From an uncultured Pseudomonadota bacterium (GTDB lineage Bacteria > Pseudomonadota > Gammaproteobacteria > Burkholderiales > Rhodocyclaceae): a DNA stretch of 37,753 nucleotides. Every line of letters begins with the position of its first letter. Within the stretch, counting starts at the first letter, position 1. Shown here piece after piece: positions 1-9,500 of the stretch. The notes under the pieces are model-generated. The model ran no database searches. It saw only the letters and a list, made by a program, of their open reading frames with translations, and had not been told where the DNA came from. The position numbers and the translations under genes are program-made. The DNA lies in assembly GCA_946479855.1 (NCBI GenBank), contig CAMLHL010000023.1, forward strand, positions 1-37,753, in the 5' to 3' direction.

Positions 1-1115
1 TACGCTCGCAGCTCACGGGCGATCGTGTTGATGACCGCGCTCTTGCCCGCCCCGGGCTCGCCGATGAGAAGAAGGGATCCATCTCTGGCGGCCGCTAGGG
101 CGGCGGGTTGGCAATCCCGGGCGATTTTGATCACGCCTTCGGCCTGGTCGATCTTTTCGTAGCTCTGGAGATCGACGCCGATTTGCAGGGAATGCGCTTT
201 CAGCTTCTTGATGTCGCTGTCGAACTGCGGCGGCGCGCGCAGGGTGATGCTCTCGGCCGCGAGCACCTGGCGGAGCTGAACCAGGTCGCCACCGCCGCGC
301 TGGGTCATCCACCGCTTGGAGATAACCGTCAGCGTGTTGATTAACGGGCGCGCGTGGGAAGGCTCCACAGCCGCCGCCGCCATCGTATCGAGCGCCTGAC
401 TGTCGGTACCATCGGGATCGAACGTGATGACCCTAGTCAGCGCCGCGAGCTCGCGCAGAAATTGGTCCGGTATGGTTTCCGATGTCGTGGAGACCCAGGC
501 CAGCTCGACGCACGACTTGAACACATCAAGTGCCCTTTCCTCCTCCTTGTTGAGCGCGATCGGTGTGGGCTGCGACAGGGATCGAAGGGCCGCTGGGAGC
601 TCAAGACGGACGGACGAAGGCGCAGATGGACCGACCGCCAACACCAACCGGTCCCGTGCAGGGTCAAGCGGCCTGTTCCAAAGATCTGTTCCATTGCCAT
701 TCCGGCATTCCAGCCAGTGACGGACGAACTGCTGGATGGTCTTCGCCAAGCCACCTTTCGTGTTGGGAGAGAGGTCCACCGAGGTTTTGGCCTGTACCGC
801 GATGAAGCCATCTTGGGAAGTCGCCACAAGGATGTCATCGACTGGAGCTTCGCTTTCGAATCGAATCCAAGCGGGAACCGCCCCACCCAAACCGAGCGAA
901 TGATCCACCGGCCGCTGCGCAAGTAATTGCAGGCAGAACATCGCGCCGAGCTTCGCCTGGAACTCAAAGCCGCCGGCCGCAGCCGAGCCGCCGGCTTCTA
1001 CGCGTTTTGAACTTGCTGGAATCTGTTCGGTAGTCAAAATGACCCGCTTTTCTGATTTCGCGATGCGATCGCGGGGATTGTTCGCTGCGTCAGATGTCTG
1101 CTGTACTGCCTGCAT
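1..1115 (-). CDS. Cap4/DUF4297-like nuclease fused to P-loop NTPase (partial, C-terminus beyond window)
   Basis: The frame is open from ATG 1115-1113 to the window edge, giving 371 visible residues. An in-frame TAG directly precedes the ATG and an AAGG Shine-Dalgarno lies 5 nt upstream. Around residues 48-53 the motif GGFEFQ precedes a hydrophobic helix. Then come E87, D93-D94 and Q108-A-K110, spaced as in PD-(D/E)xK nucleases of the Cap4/DUF4297 type. After a roughly 240-residue linker, GEPGAGKS (K358, bases 39-62) is a Walker A motif preceded by a hydrophobic strand. Known relatives with a nuclease followed by a STAND or AAA NTPase include Avs-type antiphage proteins, where the NTPase senses phage and activates the nuclease. 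The NTPase class cannot be settled because Walker B and the sensor domain lie outside the window. Nuclease-NTPase architecture is fairly secure; the defence role is inferred. Confidence 0.72.
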   Translation of the reverse strand, partial: MQAVQQTSDAANNPRDRIAKSEKRVILTTEQIPASSKRVEAGGSAAAGGFEFQAKLGAMFCLQLLAQRPVDHSLGLGGAVPAWIRFESEAPVDDILVATSQDGFIAVQAKTSVDLSPNTKGGLAKTIQQFVRHWLECRNGNGTDLWNRPLDPARDRLVLAVGPSAPSSVRLELPAALRSLSQPTPIALNKEEERALDVFKSCVELAWVSTTSETIPDQFLRELAALTRVITFDPDGTDSQALDTMAAAAVEPSHARPLINTLTVISKRWMTQRGGGDLVQLRQVLAAESITLRAPPQFDSDIKKLKAHSLQIGVDLQSYEKIDQAEGVIKIARDCQPAALAAARDGSLLLIGEPGAGKSAVINTIARELRA

Positions 1116-1157
1116 CTAACCCTTGGCGCCCGGTGGCTCCTAGACCTGTTATTGTCC

Positions 1158-1186
1158 ATTATATTGCATATGGATAATATTGAATC
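1158..1186 (-). promoter_or_regulatory. Candidate promoter of the nuclease-NTPase gene
   Basis: On the minus strand a perfect TATAAT (1163-1158) follows a 17-nt spacer after GATTCA (1186-1181), a weak -35. Transcription would start near 1150, leaving a 5' leader of about 35 nt. The surrounding 30 bp are markedly AT-rich compared with the flanks. Confidence 0.45.
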
Positions 1187-1289
1187 CCCCGGCCTTCCTA
1201 GACTGAATCGCCTTAACTTTCTCAGTCACGGCGAAGTCTGCTTAGCATCTCAAGCCTGCTGTACATGCGTACGAAACTGAACGGCAGCA

Positions 1290-1308
1290 AAGGCCGACAT
1301 CCGGCCTT
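1290..1308 (-). terminator. Weak terminator-like hairpin after the 1412-2266 gene
   Basis: AAGGCCG and CGGCCTT form a perfect 7-bp stem around a 5-nt loop, with only a short T run (TTT) beyond it on the minus strand. It lies about 100 nt past the stop of the upstream minus-strand gene. The rest of 1116-1411 shows nothing coding that I can support. Confidence 0.25.
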
Positions 1309-1411
1309 ATGCCGGCGACAACAGGCAGCGCCTCGGCCAAAGTGGACGGTGAGGCAGCATACTGTGAGCGCCTGCTAACGAATCCTTTGCCGCCCTTCAT
1401 CCGGGATGATT

Positions 1412-2266
1412 CTAGTTGATGAAGATGTCTAACCAACTTCTGCGTCGCTTGATAGCGGCCTTGTCCGCAAGCAGGAAGTAGAAGAAATCCTCATAGTGAG
1501 GAATGATCATTGTCGGCTTACCTTGACTCTTTTCGTACTCGGTTGCCTTGTGGGCCATGGCTTCCAGTAGAAGGTGAATAGGACGAAGTACTTCCACTAG
1601 TCGCCAGATCACCAAAGGAGCGCTCTTTTGAACGACATACTGCCGGTGGAGGCACTCAAAGACCATCATAGGGTGACCTGACTCATCTAGGTAGCTGGTA
1701 AAGCCATTTGGCGGTCCTGCCCTATCCATGCTGTACAGCAAATCCATTGCACACTTTTGCCTAACTTGGTGAGGTGTGTACCTCTCGTAGACTGAGCGAG
1801 CAATTGCCAGCCACTTATCTAAAGGGCTGCGATCCATCTTCGCCTCACACACCTCATTCAAATTGAAGTAGCGCGAGTTCGTCGCATACTCCGTAAAAAA
1901 GCCAATCAGCGCTCGGTCCTCGGTGTCCAAGGTCGGCTGTTCCGTCCGCTGTGGATGGTATGCAGGCATCAATTTAACGCATTCGTCATACAAGGTCTTC
2001 ACATCGTGGCCAAACTGGCTTTTTAACTGTTTGACGGTTGGCGTTGAATAGCTGTTCGTTAGCATGTAGTGGGTGATGACCGCTAACTTTAAGAGCCGCT
2101 CCATGCCAATAGAAATATTGAAGAAGGAAGAATAGAAATAGCCGTCTCTGTCTTGAAAAAAGTTGGCCTTTAAGAGAAGGTCAAAGCCAGAGAGGATTGT
2201 GTTCTTTGTAAGATGAGCTTCTTGAGCCAAGAGGGTGAATTTCTTGTCAAATCCAATCTGCTTCAT
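1412..2266 (-). CDS. Unrecognised protein, possible defence-cluster partner
   Basis: This encodes 284 residues from an ATG at 2266. No family is recognised. The protein is alpha-helical in character, with a hydrophobic helix around residues 50-68 (the run GMERLLKLAVITHYML) and a short SQFGHDVKTLYDECVKL stretch that recalls HEPN-type or nucleotidyltransferase-associated helical proteins. That resemblance is weak. There is no signal peptide. The C-terminus is basic (KRRR). The gene is co-oriented with the nuclease-NTPase downstream and the HEPN-motif gene upstream, but gaps of roughly 300 and 260 nt suggest separate promoters. Base composition is lower in GC than the right-hand chromosomal backbone, consistent with acquired DNA. 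Confidence 0.7.
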   Translation of the reverse strand: MKQIGFDKKFTLLAQEAHLTKNTILSGFDLLLKANFFQDRDGYFYSSFFNISIGMERLLKLAVITHYMLTNSYSTPTVKQLKSQFGHDVKTLYDECVKLMPAYHPQRTEQPTLDTEDRALIGFFTEYATNSRYFNLNEVCEAKMDRSPLDKWLAIARSVYERYTPHQVRQKCAMDLLYSMDRAGPPNGFTSYLDESGHPMMVFECLHRQYVVQKSAPLVIWRLVEVLRPIHLLLEAMAHKATEYEKSQGKPTMIIPHYEDFFYFLLADKAAIKRRRSWLDIFIN

Positions 2267-2528
2267 TGCATGTTACCTATAGGCTGATTCTCAGCATGAG
2301 GTGGAATGTTGTCGATAGTGATGTACATCATCAATGTTCGCTTAGGTCGACATTGCGTCAGTCATATCTTGGCGGCAACTGGCGGTAGTTCGGCCAAAGG
2401 CGACCTTGGTGCGTTGTCCTCACTTCTTCAGCAATAGCCTGCGGATTCAACCGGTGGATGCAACGGTTTGATAAAAATGCTGTGCCGGTGTTGGAGTGAG
2501 GTGCCACAAGAATTCTGATTAGTGCGCG
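2267..2528. other. Intergenic, no supported feature
   Basis: This 262-nt gap separates two co-oriented minus-strand genes. No coding frame, tRNA or convincing terminator is seen. It probably holds the promoter of the 1412-2266 gene, but no clear -35/-10 pair stands out. Confidence 0.4.
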
Positions 2529-3443
2529 CTAGCCCTTTGAAAGATGAAATATCTTTATTCTTTCAAAGAGGTTGTTAGCTGCCGAGCTATTCTGAGCTGA
2601 GTCTGCAGCATCTATAATTGGATTCATGGCTAAGAGTGGAAGTTGTGTGCCCGTCACTCTTACCCATTCGTTGTATGCGTTGGTGGCTTCCACCATTTGA
2701 CCTTGAAGTTCATGCCTTGGATCTTCGGCCAACATAGCCCTACTCAAAGCAATTGGTTGTCCGCCCAGGTCCGTGACCCAGCGAACACATAGGGGATATT
2801 CGAACATCGTTTCTACGATGTGTAGCTGACCATCAGGCGATGTTCCAAGACCACGAATCCAGCTGAACCAGCTTGATGGGTAGTTCATCGACAACGTTAG
2901 CAATACCACGCAATCTCCGAAGGCTCCCAGGATGTCGTCCAGCTTGAGGTACTCGGTGCCCACCGTAAAAGCCTCTGAATCAAGGTGTGCACCAATCTTG
3001 TTGCGAACCCACCTAACGGGACCTTGAAGACGACTTTTCTTTAAGCGTTTAGCTACCTCGTGATAGGTTTTTTGATCTGCATTTGGCCATTGAGCACGGG
3101 CGTCGCGGGATGTTTTGTCATTCATCCTCGACACAAGAAGAGCCGTAACGTCCATGAGTTTGCAGACAGGCACAGTGACTCCCCTCATCGCTCTCCGTCG
3201 TGTCTTAGAGTCAATCAGGCGTTCTGAGAAAAACGTAACATCACGACATGCTTCGGCGGCAAGCACGAGCATGCCAGTTCGATCGTCGTTGGGCATCCAG
3301 CGAGGAATGGTGTGATCGACGTCCAGTAGGTCAACAATGCCAGGAGCCAGCATTTCCCCGTCAGGCCCCATAGTGATTGGTAAGCCTGTAAAGCTGGCTG
3401 CAATTCGTTGGAGCATACTTTCATCGATAATTAACTTTGGCAT
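2529..3443 (-). CDS. Unrecognised protein with a HEPN-like RNxxxxH motif
   Basis: The start is the ATG at 3443-3441 (MPKLIID), because AGAGA lies 3-7 nt upstream; an in-frame ATG at 3530 would add 29 residues of low-complexity, non-conserved look and has no ribosome site. The protein has 304 residues. A central segment reads VRWVRNKIGAHLDSEAF (about residue 150), matching the R-x4-6-H signature of HEPN ribonucleases and related helical domains. The N-terminal half contains LDVDHTIPRWMPNDDRTGMLVLAAEA and a helical stretch rich in R and K. No membrane segment is present. In a defence neighbourhood a HEPN-like protein would suggest RNA cleavage, but the full fold cannot be confirmed by eye. Confidence 0.7.
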   Translation of the reverse strand: MPKLIIDESMLQRIAASFTGLPITMGPDGEMLAPGIVDLLDVDHTIPRWMPNDDRTGMLVLAAEACRDVTFFSERLIDSKTRRRAMRGVTVPVCKLMDVTALLVSRMNDKTSRDARAQWPNADQKTYHEVAKRLKKSRLQGPVRWVRNKIGAHLDSEAFTVGTEYLKLDDILGAFGDCVVLLTLSMNYPSSWFSWIRGLGTSPDGQLHIVETMFEYPLCVRWVTDLGGQPIALSRAMLAEDPRHELQGQMVEATNAYNEWVRVTGTQLPLLAMNPIIDAADSAQNSSAANNLFERIKIFHLSKG

Positions 3444-3540
3444 GATCTCTTTGTGTCGGTGAATCGCCCCGCTGCAGAATCGCACTGACCAGACCACCCA
3501 TTCTCTTTCAGGTTGACCATGCAATCGCATTGACCCTGAC

Positions 3541-3588
3541 CAGATGCATCTGATCCACCATCTGGATATCTATATCGGATTTAATCCG
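3541..3588. repeat. Two short palindromes in the intergenic region
   Basis: CAGATGCATCTG (3541-3552) is a perfect 12-bp palindrome. CGGAT and ATCCG (3576-3588) form a second inverted repeat around TTA. CCATCTGG at 3559-3566 can also pair with CCAGATG at 3540. They lie between the stop of the membrane-protein gene and the HEPN-motif gene, and may form RNA hairpins that end minus-strand transcripts or a regulator site upstream of nothing obvious. No T tract follows, so a terminator call is not justified. Confidence 0.35.
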
Positions 3589-3673
3589 AACTCCCCGTGG
3601 TCTCGGATTGGCGAAGCCAAACGAGCCGGGCGGCAAGCGTAGCGCGGCAGCAATCAATAATAGTAGCGCTCTC

Positions 3674-4261
3674 TTACTTCGGCTGATTAGACGCACCATC
3701 AGCGGAACCGGCACCATTCCGTTTGTGCTGATCGTACCAAGAAGCAGCTCGTAATACGCCAAGCGTGGCTGCAAGTGCCGACATCAACGCATAAATGAAC
3801 AACAGAAAGCCAATGTACTGGCCAGGTATTGCGATAAGACGAATGTGGTCATGCAACCAGCAATCGTGTGGTAGCGGGAAATTCATCGCTTTGGCCCAGA
3901 GTGCCGCCATCAATGCCAGAATCTGAACGACCACAAAATGCGCGAAGCCAGCACTGACCCCCATGAATGGGCTTTCCCGGTCCGGTTTGGCGCGCGAAAT
4001 CAGGGCTCGAAATTTTTCATCGCCGAACCCCAACCAGATGGTAAATCCGGCCAGCGTGAAGCCCAGCACGTTGGGCAGTGTCGATAGCGCCGTGTCCCAC
4101 CAGGACTCCCTGAGCCAGAAGGGGTACATGGCTCCGGCAAGTAGAATCGAGACATGTAGATAAGGGGAACTGAACAGGGCTCGGGAACTGCCATAGGCAC
4201 GCCAGTAGCGGGCAAAAATCCCGCCGACCCCGGCATAACTTTTCTTGACCCCTTCCCACAC
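3674..4261 (-). CDS. Multi-pass membrane protein coupled to the DUF4747-like gene
   Basis: The chosen start is GTG at 4261-4259, with AGGAG about 8 nt upstream and only 4 nt after the stop of the preceding gene; an upstream ATG at 4429 would run 168 nt into that gene and encode an arginine-rich frame shadow. The 195-residue product has four likely membrane segments: LHVSILLAGAMYPFW, TLPNVLGFTLAGFTIWLGF, GFAHFVVVQILALMAALW and GQYIGFLLFIYALMSALAATLGV. The C-terminal tail is hydrophilic. No known family is recognised. Close coupling to a soluble partner suggests that the two act together. A membrane-acting effector is one possibility, an accessory factor for the type I secretion locus another. 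Confidence 0.75.
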   Translation of the reverse strand: MWEGVKKSYAGVGGIFARYWRAYGSSRALFSSPYLHVSILLAGAMYPFWLRESWWDTALSTLPNVLGFTLAGFTIWLGFGDEKFRALISRAKPDRESPFMGVSAGFAHFVVVQILALMAALWAKAMNFPLPHDCWLHDHIRLIAIPGQYIGFLLFIYALMSALAATLGVLRAASWYDQHKRNGAGSADGASNQPK

Positions 4262-4265
4262 GATG

Positions 4266-5192
4266 TCAGCTCCTGATTTGCTGGAGAATCTCCCTGGCTT
4301 TGACCAGCAGCACGTTGGCCCGAATTTCGACCTCGGGATCATAGTGCGTTTTTTCGACCAGCGGATGTTCCGTGGTCGACAGCCGGACGGTCTTACCGCG
4401 TGAGCCGCCGACCCCCGAGACCTTGCCATTGGATTGGGCTACTCGCGCCAACTTGCGAACCTTGTCGCCGGGCGCCAGGCCTTCGCCTTCTTCTTCCTGC
4501 AAGGTCAGCTGATAACTGCTAGCCCGCTGGCTAGCCATGTCTTCGAACAGATCGCGCTCAAACTCCTCGAAATCGTCCGGATTCGGTGGTGTAACCACGA
4601 TCTCCAGCGTACGCAGCCGGGGCATGCCCAGGATTTTCTCGAGGGTATCTCGGGAGGGTTCGACGACCAGATCGATTTTCCCAAAGGCGGCGACCAGTTC
4701 CGAGGACGCAAAAATGCCGCGCAGAATCGTTACGGCCTGGACCGCAGAGATTACATCCTCCCTGTCGCGGGTGATCATGACCAGCCGATGCCCCTTCGAG
4801 AAAAAGACGAAAGGCACATACTGGAAGTGTGGCTTCAAATGCTCGGGAATGGAAATCTGGTCCAACTCGCGCTCATCGGCCGGCTTGCCCTTCAAGACGT
4901 TGAACCAGTCCCTGGTCGAGTCCAATTCAATGTACTTGTAGAACTCTCCCCGTATGATCGCACTGCCATCGGTATCTTTGTCGTCACGGAGAGTACCGAG
5001 CTTGCCGACCCAGTCCCCTTTGAGCTTGACGACCTTATCCAGGTCGCCGGCCCGGCGGAACAGTTCGATGTAACGCTCTGGCCGATGGGGCGCCGGCATC
5101 GTGATATTGATTGCCCCGAATTGCAATTGACGTTTTCTGCCCATAGTCTTTTTATCGAATTTCCCTTGGTTATCGTTCTCTGGCCGCCTCAT
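4266..5192 (-). CDS. DUF4747-like protein
   Basis: The 308-residue reading starts at ATG 5192, inside the end of hlyD (23-nt overlap), with AGGA about 9 nt upstream. An alternative start at 5144 (MGRKRQLQFGAINI) would avoid the overlap and begins exactly where family-like sequence begins. The N-terminal pattern FGAINITMPAPHRPERYIELFRRA followed by a beta-rich domain fits my recollection of DUF4747, a family of unknown function. The C-terminal third has an acidic stretch (DDFEEFERDLFEDM) and a helical tail. There is no signal peptide or membrane segment, so it should be cytoplasmic. The gene ends 4 nt before the membrane-protein start, so the two are surely co-translated. Family assignment is from memory of sequence pattern, not from a search. 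Confidence 0.7.
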   Translation of the reverse strand: MRRPENDNQGKFDKKTMGRKRQLQFGAINITMPAPHRPERYIELFRRAGDLDKVVKLKGDWVGKLGTLRDDKDTDGSAIIRGEFYKYIELDSTRDWFNVLKGKPADERELDQISIPEHLKPHFQYVPFVFFSKGHRLVMITRDREDVISAVQAVTILRGIFASSELVAAFGKIDLVVEPSRDTLEKILGMPRLRTLEIVVTPPNPDDFEEFERDLFEDMASQRASSYQLTLQEEEGEGLAPGDKVRKLARVAQSNGKVSGVGGSRGKTVRLSTTEHPLVEKTHYDPEVEIRANVLLVKAREILQQIRS

Positions 5193-6540
5193 GCCAGGCT
5201 TTCCTGACCGGCGACAACAGGTATTCCATCACCGTCCGGTCGCCCAGCCAAATTTCCGCATTGGTCTGCATGCCGGCTGACAGCGGGAAGCGCTGTCCAT
5301 CCATCGCCAACGCCATCTCCTTCAAGCGAACCAGCGCCTTGTAAAGCAAGGGTTGGGTTTTCTTGTTCGGTTCGTTCTGCCCTGAGGTGTTGCCATCCGC
5401 CGCATCGGCGCTGACATGCTCGACGATTCCTTCAACCATGCCGTACTTCTGGAATGGGAAGGCGGCGAACTTAAGCTTCACCGACTGCCCTTCGCGCACG
5501 AAACCAATGTCTTCGTTGGAGACCCAGACTTCGGCGCGCAGAGTTTCGTCCTTGGGTACCAAGGTCAGCAGAATGGTGCCTGGCTGAACGACGGTCCCGG
5601 TGGTGTGGGTGGCCAGATCCTTGACCACCCCGGCCTGTGGCGCCTTGAGTTCGAGCAAGTTCTGTCGATGCGCCTGCTTGGTGACTTCCTGGGCCAGCTT
5701 GTCGAACTGTCCTTGCAACTCGTTACGTTCAGCATGCAGTTGCCGGCGATAGTCGGAATCGATCTGGGCCAATTTCTTTTCCGACTGGAGCATGCTCGCC
5801 TTGGCGGATTCGATCACAAACGCCTGGGTCTGCAGCTCCTGTTCCTTTTCGAGGCGTTCGCGCTTCTTGTCGCTACCCATCAGGGCGCCTGCGAAGCCAT
5901 CCTTGACCAGCTTTTCGTAGGCTTTGTCCTGCTCACGGTAGTACGGCAGAGTGTCCTCGAGTTTTTTCTTAACTTGTTCAGCGGCGGCTAGGTCCTGCCG
6001 GGCCTTGATCAATCTGGAGCGCTCTTCGGCCAGGGCGGCTTCGAAGGCCGTGTGGTTGGCACGATACTGGGCGCTGATTTCCTGGGCGAGGCCAGGGGGA
6101 TCGTCGCCTTCTCGCTGGAATACAACGCCCGAGAGTTCAGCCTGAATCCGCCGTAACCCCAGTCTTTTACGTTGATAGTCGGCCTCGATGGACGTGCTGT
6201 CGGCTTCGCTGATCAGCGCATCCATCCGCATCAGGATCTGACCGGCTTCGACGATTTGGCCTTCACTGACCAAGATGTCCTTGACGATGCCCGACTCAGC
6301 CGGCTGGACGATTTTGACGTAGGTCTCCGGGATCAGTTTGCCTTCGGCAACGGCCACAATATCGAGGCGCCCGAGCACAGCCCAAAGCAACAAACCAACC
6401 ATCAGCCCTAGGAGTACCCAAAGAACTGTCTGGCCGAAAGGGTACGGCGGCTTATTCTGCAGCCGGAGGAGAGACGGGGAAAAATCGAGCGGATCCGCTT
6501 CGGAAAGTAATAGATGGCGGGGCCATTCCGGCATTTTCAT
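5170..6540 (-). CDS. HlyD-family membrane fusion protein of type I secretion
   Basis: This 456-residue protein is the periplasmic adaptor linking the inner-membrane ABC exporter with an outer-membrane TolC-type channel. It has a cytoplasmic N-terminus, one membrane segment (about residues 39-60, LWVLLGLMVGLLLWAVLG), a biotinyl-lipoyl-like half motif (VQPAESGIVKDILVSEGQIV), a long coiled-coil region of about 190 residues, the second lipoyl half (LKAPQAGVVKDLATHTTGTV) and a C-terminal beta domain. Length and order match T1SS adaptors. It starts 51 nt after the stop of the giant RTX gene. The spacer (6541-6591) holds a GC-rich imperfect hairpin that could reduce read-through. The 3' end overlaps the DUF4747-like gene by 23 nt. 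Confidence 0.93.
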   Translation of the reverse strand: MKMPEWPRHLLLSEADPLDFSPSLLRLQNKPPYPFGQTVLWVLLGLMVGLLLWAVLGRLDIVAVAEGKLIPETYVKIVQPAESGIVKDILVSEGQIVEAGQILMRMDALISEADSTSIEADYQRKRLGLRRIQAELSGVVFQREGDDPPGLAQEISAQYRANHTAFEAALAEERSRLIKARQDLAAAEQVKKKLEDTLPYYREQDKAYEKLVKDGFAGALMGSDKKRERLEKEQELQTQAFVIESAKASMLQSEKKLAQIDSDYRRQLHAERNELQGQFDKLAQEVTKQAHRQNLLELKAPQAGVVKDLATHTTGTVVQPGTILLTLVPKDETLRAEVWVSNEDIGFVREGQSVKLKFAAFPFQKYGMVEGIVEHVSADAADGNTSGQNEPNKKTQPLLYKALVRLKEMALAMDGQRFPLSAGMQTNAEIWLGDRTVMEYLLSPVRKAWHEAARER

Positions 6541-6591
6541 ATGCTTGATTCCAGATGAGGCGGGGGTGTGGCGAGCCGCGCCCCCTAGCCC

Positions 6592-9500
6592 TTACATGAG
6601 TCGTGCCGGACCATCCTGCAGGCTGGTCAGTGGTTGCAGCGTCTGGGCCTGGGTTCCGAAGGTCGGGTTTCCCAGCGTCGACTGCGCTGCCGTAGCCCCG
6701 ATGCCCGCCAAAGTACCAGTGCTGCCATACTGGTAGGCCAGGTCCCCACCCAGGGCGTCAGTGTCACTTCCGCCAAGGTGAAAATCGGTCAAGGCCGCAG
6801 CCAGTGACCAAGACGTCAAGCCGGGATTGAATATTTGTGCAAGATCGAAACGATCGGCCAGACCTTGGAAATCGAAGGTCTCGATCCGATTATCGCGCAG
6901 TGGATCAAGTCCCGCCGGAGTGAAGTCGGCGGCGGCAGCCTCGACCATTTGCAGGGTCAGCACACTGTGGTTGGCGGGTGCGGCATACCAGTTTTCCAAG
7001 GTCAGGATATCGCCACCACCTGTATCAAGGACAAGATTGTTGCCATCTTTTCGGAACACCAGGTCGCTCAGCTTGATGCCGCCGCCGAGCGAAATGATAT
7101 TGTCGGTTCCATTGCTGGAATGCACCGTATCTAGGCCGCTGCCGCGATTGAATGCAATGAGATCGGCTCCGCTTCCGGTGGTAATGACATCGTTGCCAGC
7201 ACCGCCGATGAAGAGATCGTTACCGCTACCGCCCACGAGGCCATCGGCGCCGATACCGCCGTCCAGAAGCGTGTTGCTGCCACCCCCCTGAAGCATGTCG
7301 TTGCCGAGCCCGCCTTGGAGGAGGTCGTTGCCGTCGATGCCGTTCAGCACATTGGCGCCATCGTTGCCGACAATCAGGTTGTCGAGCTCGTTGCCTGTCC
7401 CGTTGATGTCGGCGCTGCCTGTTAGCAGGAGGTTTTCGAGGTTAACGCCGAGCGTGTACGCAATGCTGCTGCGCACGCTGTCCGTACCTTCGGCCAGATA
7501 TTCGCCCACCCAGTCGTTTTGGTTGTCGACGATGTAAGTGTCGTCGCCCAGGCCACCGACCATGATGTCAGCGCCCGTGCCGCCGTCGATGACGTTGACG
7601 GCGTCGTTCCCGACCAGGGTATTGTTTAGTTCATTGCCTGCAGCGTTGATGGCATCCGTGCCTGTCAAGGCAAGGTATTCGATATTTGCACCAAGCGTAT
7701 AGCTTAGCGAACTCAAAACTCGGTCAGAGTAAAACGTCCCGTTTGATGTTTCCTGAACGACGTCGCCGGCATCATTCACCACATAGGTGTCGGCACCGTC
7801 ACCGCCAATCATTGTGTCGGCGCCAGCACCACCGTCCAGCCAGTTCTTTCCATCACCGCCACTCAAAACATTGGCGGCACCGTTGCCGACCAGCACATTG
7901 TCCGCTGCGTTGCCGACTGCATTGATCGCAGCCATTCCCGTCAAGGTCAGGTTTTCGAGATTGTCTCCCAGCGTGTAGCTAATCGAACTCATCACCGTAT
8001 CGATGCCTTCGGCGCTGTTTTCAGCCACTACGTCGCCCAGGTCATCCACCACGTAGGTATCATCGCCGCTGCCACCGCGCATCGTATCGGCACCGATCCC
8101 ACCGTCCAACAGGTTATTGGCGCCGCTGCCGACAATCACATTGTTGTAGGCGTTGCCGGTCCCGTGGATGGCAGCATAGGTCAACAGCGTCAGATTTTCC
8201 AGATTGTCGCCCAGCGTGCAATCGATGGTGGTCTGGATGGTATCCACCCCTTCGCCAACATTTTCGACGATGACATCGCCCAAGTTATCGACGACATAAG
8301 TGTCGTTGCCGACACCACCGATCATCGTGTCGGCCCCACGGCTTCCGTCCAGCGTGTCGTCGCCTTCCAGGCCCATCAGGACGTTATCGACGATGCTGCC
8401 CAGCAACGAATTGTTCAGGGCGTTGCCAGTTCCGCTGACAGCCAGACCATAGTTCAGACTCAAGTTCTCGAGGTTATCGCCCAGAACATAATCGACGGCA
8501 CTCTGGACCGTATCGATGCCTTCGCTGGCGAATTCAACTACAACTTCCCCGACGACATCCACCAGATAGGTGTCGTTACCTGCTCCGCCGCGCATCGTAT
8601 CGGCGCCATTGAGTCCATCCAACACGTTGTCCGCAATATTGCCCACCAGGACATTTCCGAGGTCGTTGCCAGTCCCGTTGATCGCAGCAGTTCCAGTCAA
8701 TGTTAGGTTCTCAACGTTGGCCGATAGCGCAAGGCTCGCCGAAGACAGGACCGTATCGGTCCCTTCGCCGGCATTCTCCAGTGCGCTGTCGCCGTTACCG
8801 ACGATGTAAGTATCGTCGCCCATGCCGCCGGCCAGCACATTGCCGCCGCTGTTGCCGGTCAGGACATTGCCCAAGGCATTACCGGTGCCGTTAATATTTG
8901 CATAACCGGTCAACGTTAGGTTTTCCAGGTTTGCCCCGAGCGTGTAGGTCACCGACGATTTCACAGTATCAGTCCCCTCACCGGCATTTTCAACGATCAC
9001 ATCCGTCGCGGTGTCCACGACATAGATATCGTCCCCGGTGCCGCCCAGGAGCGTATCCAAGCCATAACCCCCCTCTAGCGTGTCGTTGCCGGCCCCAGCC
9101 GTCAGGAGGTTGTTGCCGCTGTTACCGAGCAGGCTGTTGTTGGCGGCATTGCCTGTGCCATTGATTGCGCCCCAACCGCTCAGCGTCAGGTTTTCCACAT
9201 TGCTGACGAGCACATAGGTCGCGGACGACTGGACTGTATCGATGCCTTCGTTGGCGTATTCAAACACCGTATCGCTGCCATCGATTACGTACGTATCATT
9301 CCCTAAGCCACCAGCCAGCACGTTGGCAGCCGCGTTACCCGTCAGCATATTGTCCAGCGCATTGCCCGTGCCGTTGATGACACTGCTGCCGGTCAGTGTC
9401 AGATTCTCGATGTTGGCCCCCAGAACATAACTGGCCGCGCTCTGGACAGTATCGACACCCTCGTTCGCGTTCTCAATCACGGCGTCGCCGCTATCGTCGA

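Noticed and set aside
354..967. Plus-strand 190-residue and minus-strand 176-residue ORFs
   Set aside because: They overlap the continuous nuclease-NTPase frame, which has clear motifs and a proper start; the other readings are arginine- and serine-rich shadows.
4262..4429. Upstream extension of the membrane-protein gene to an ATG at 4429
   Set aside because: It lies wholly inside the DUF4747-like gene and reads as a basic shadow; GTG 4261 has a ribosome site.
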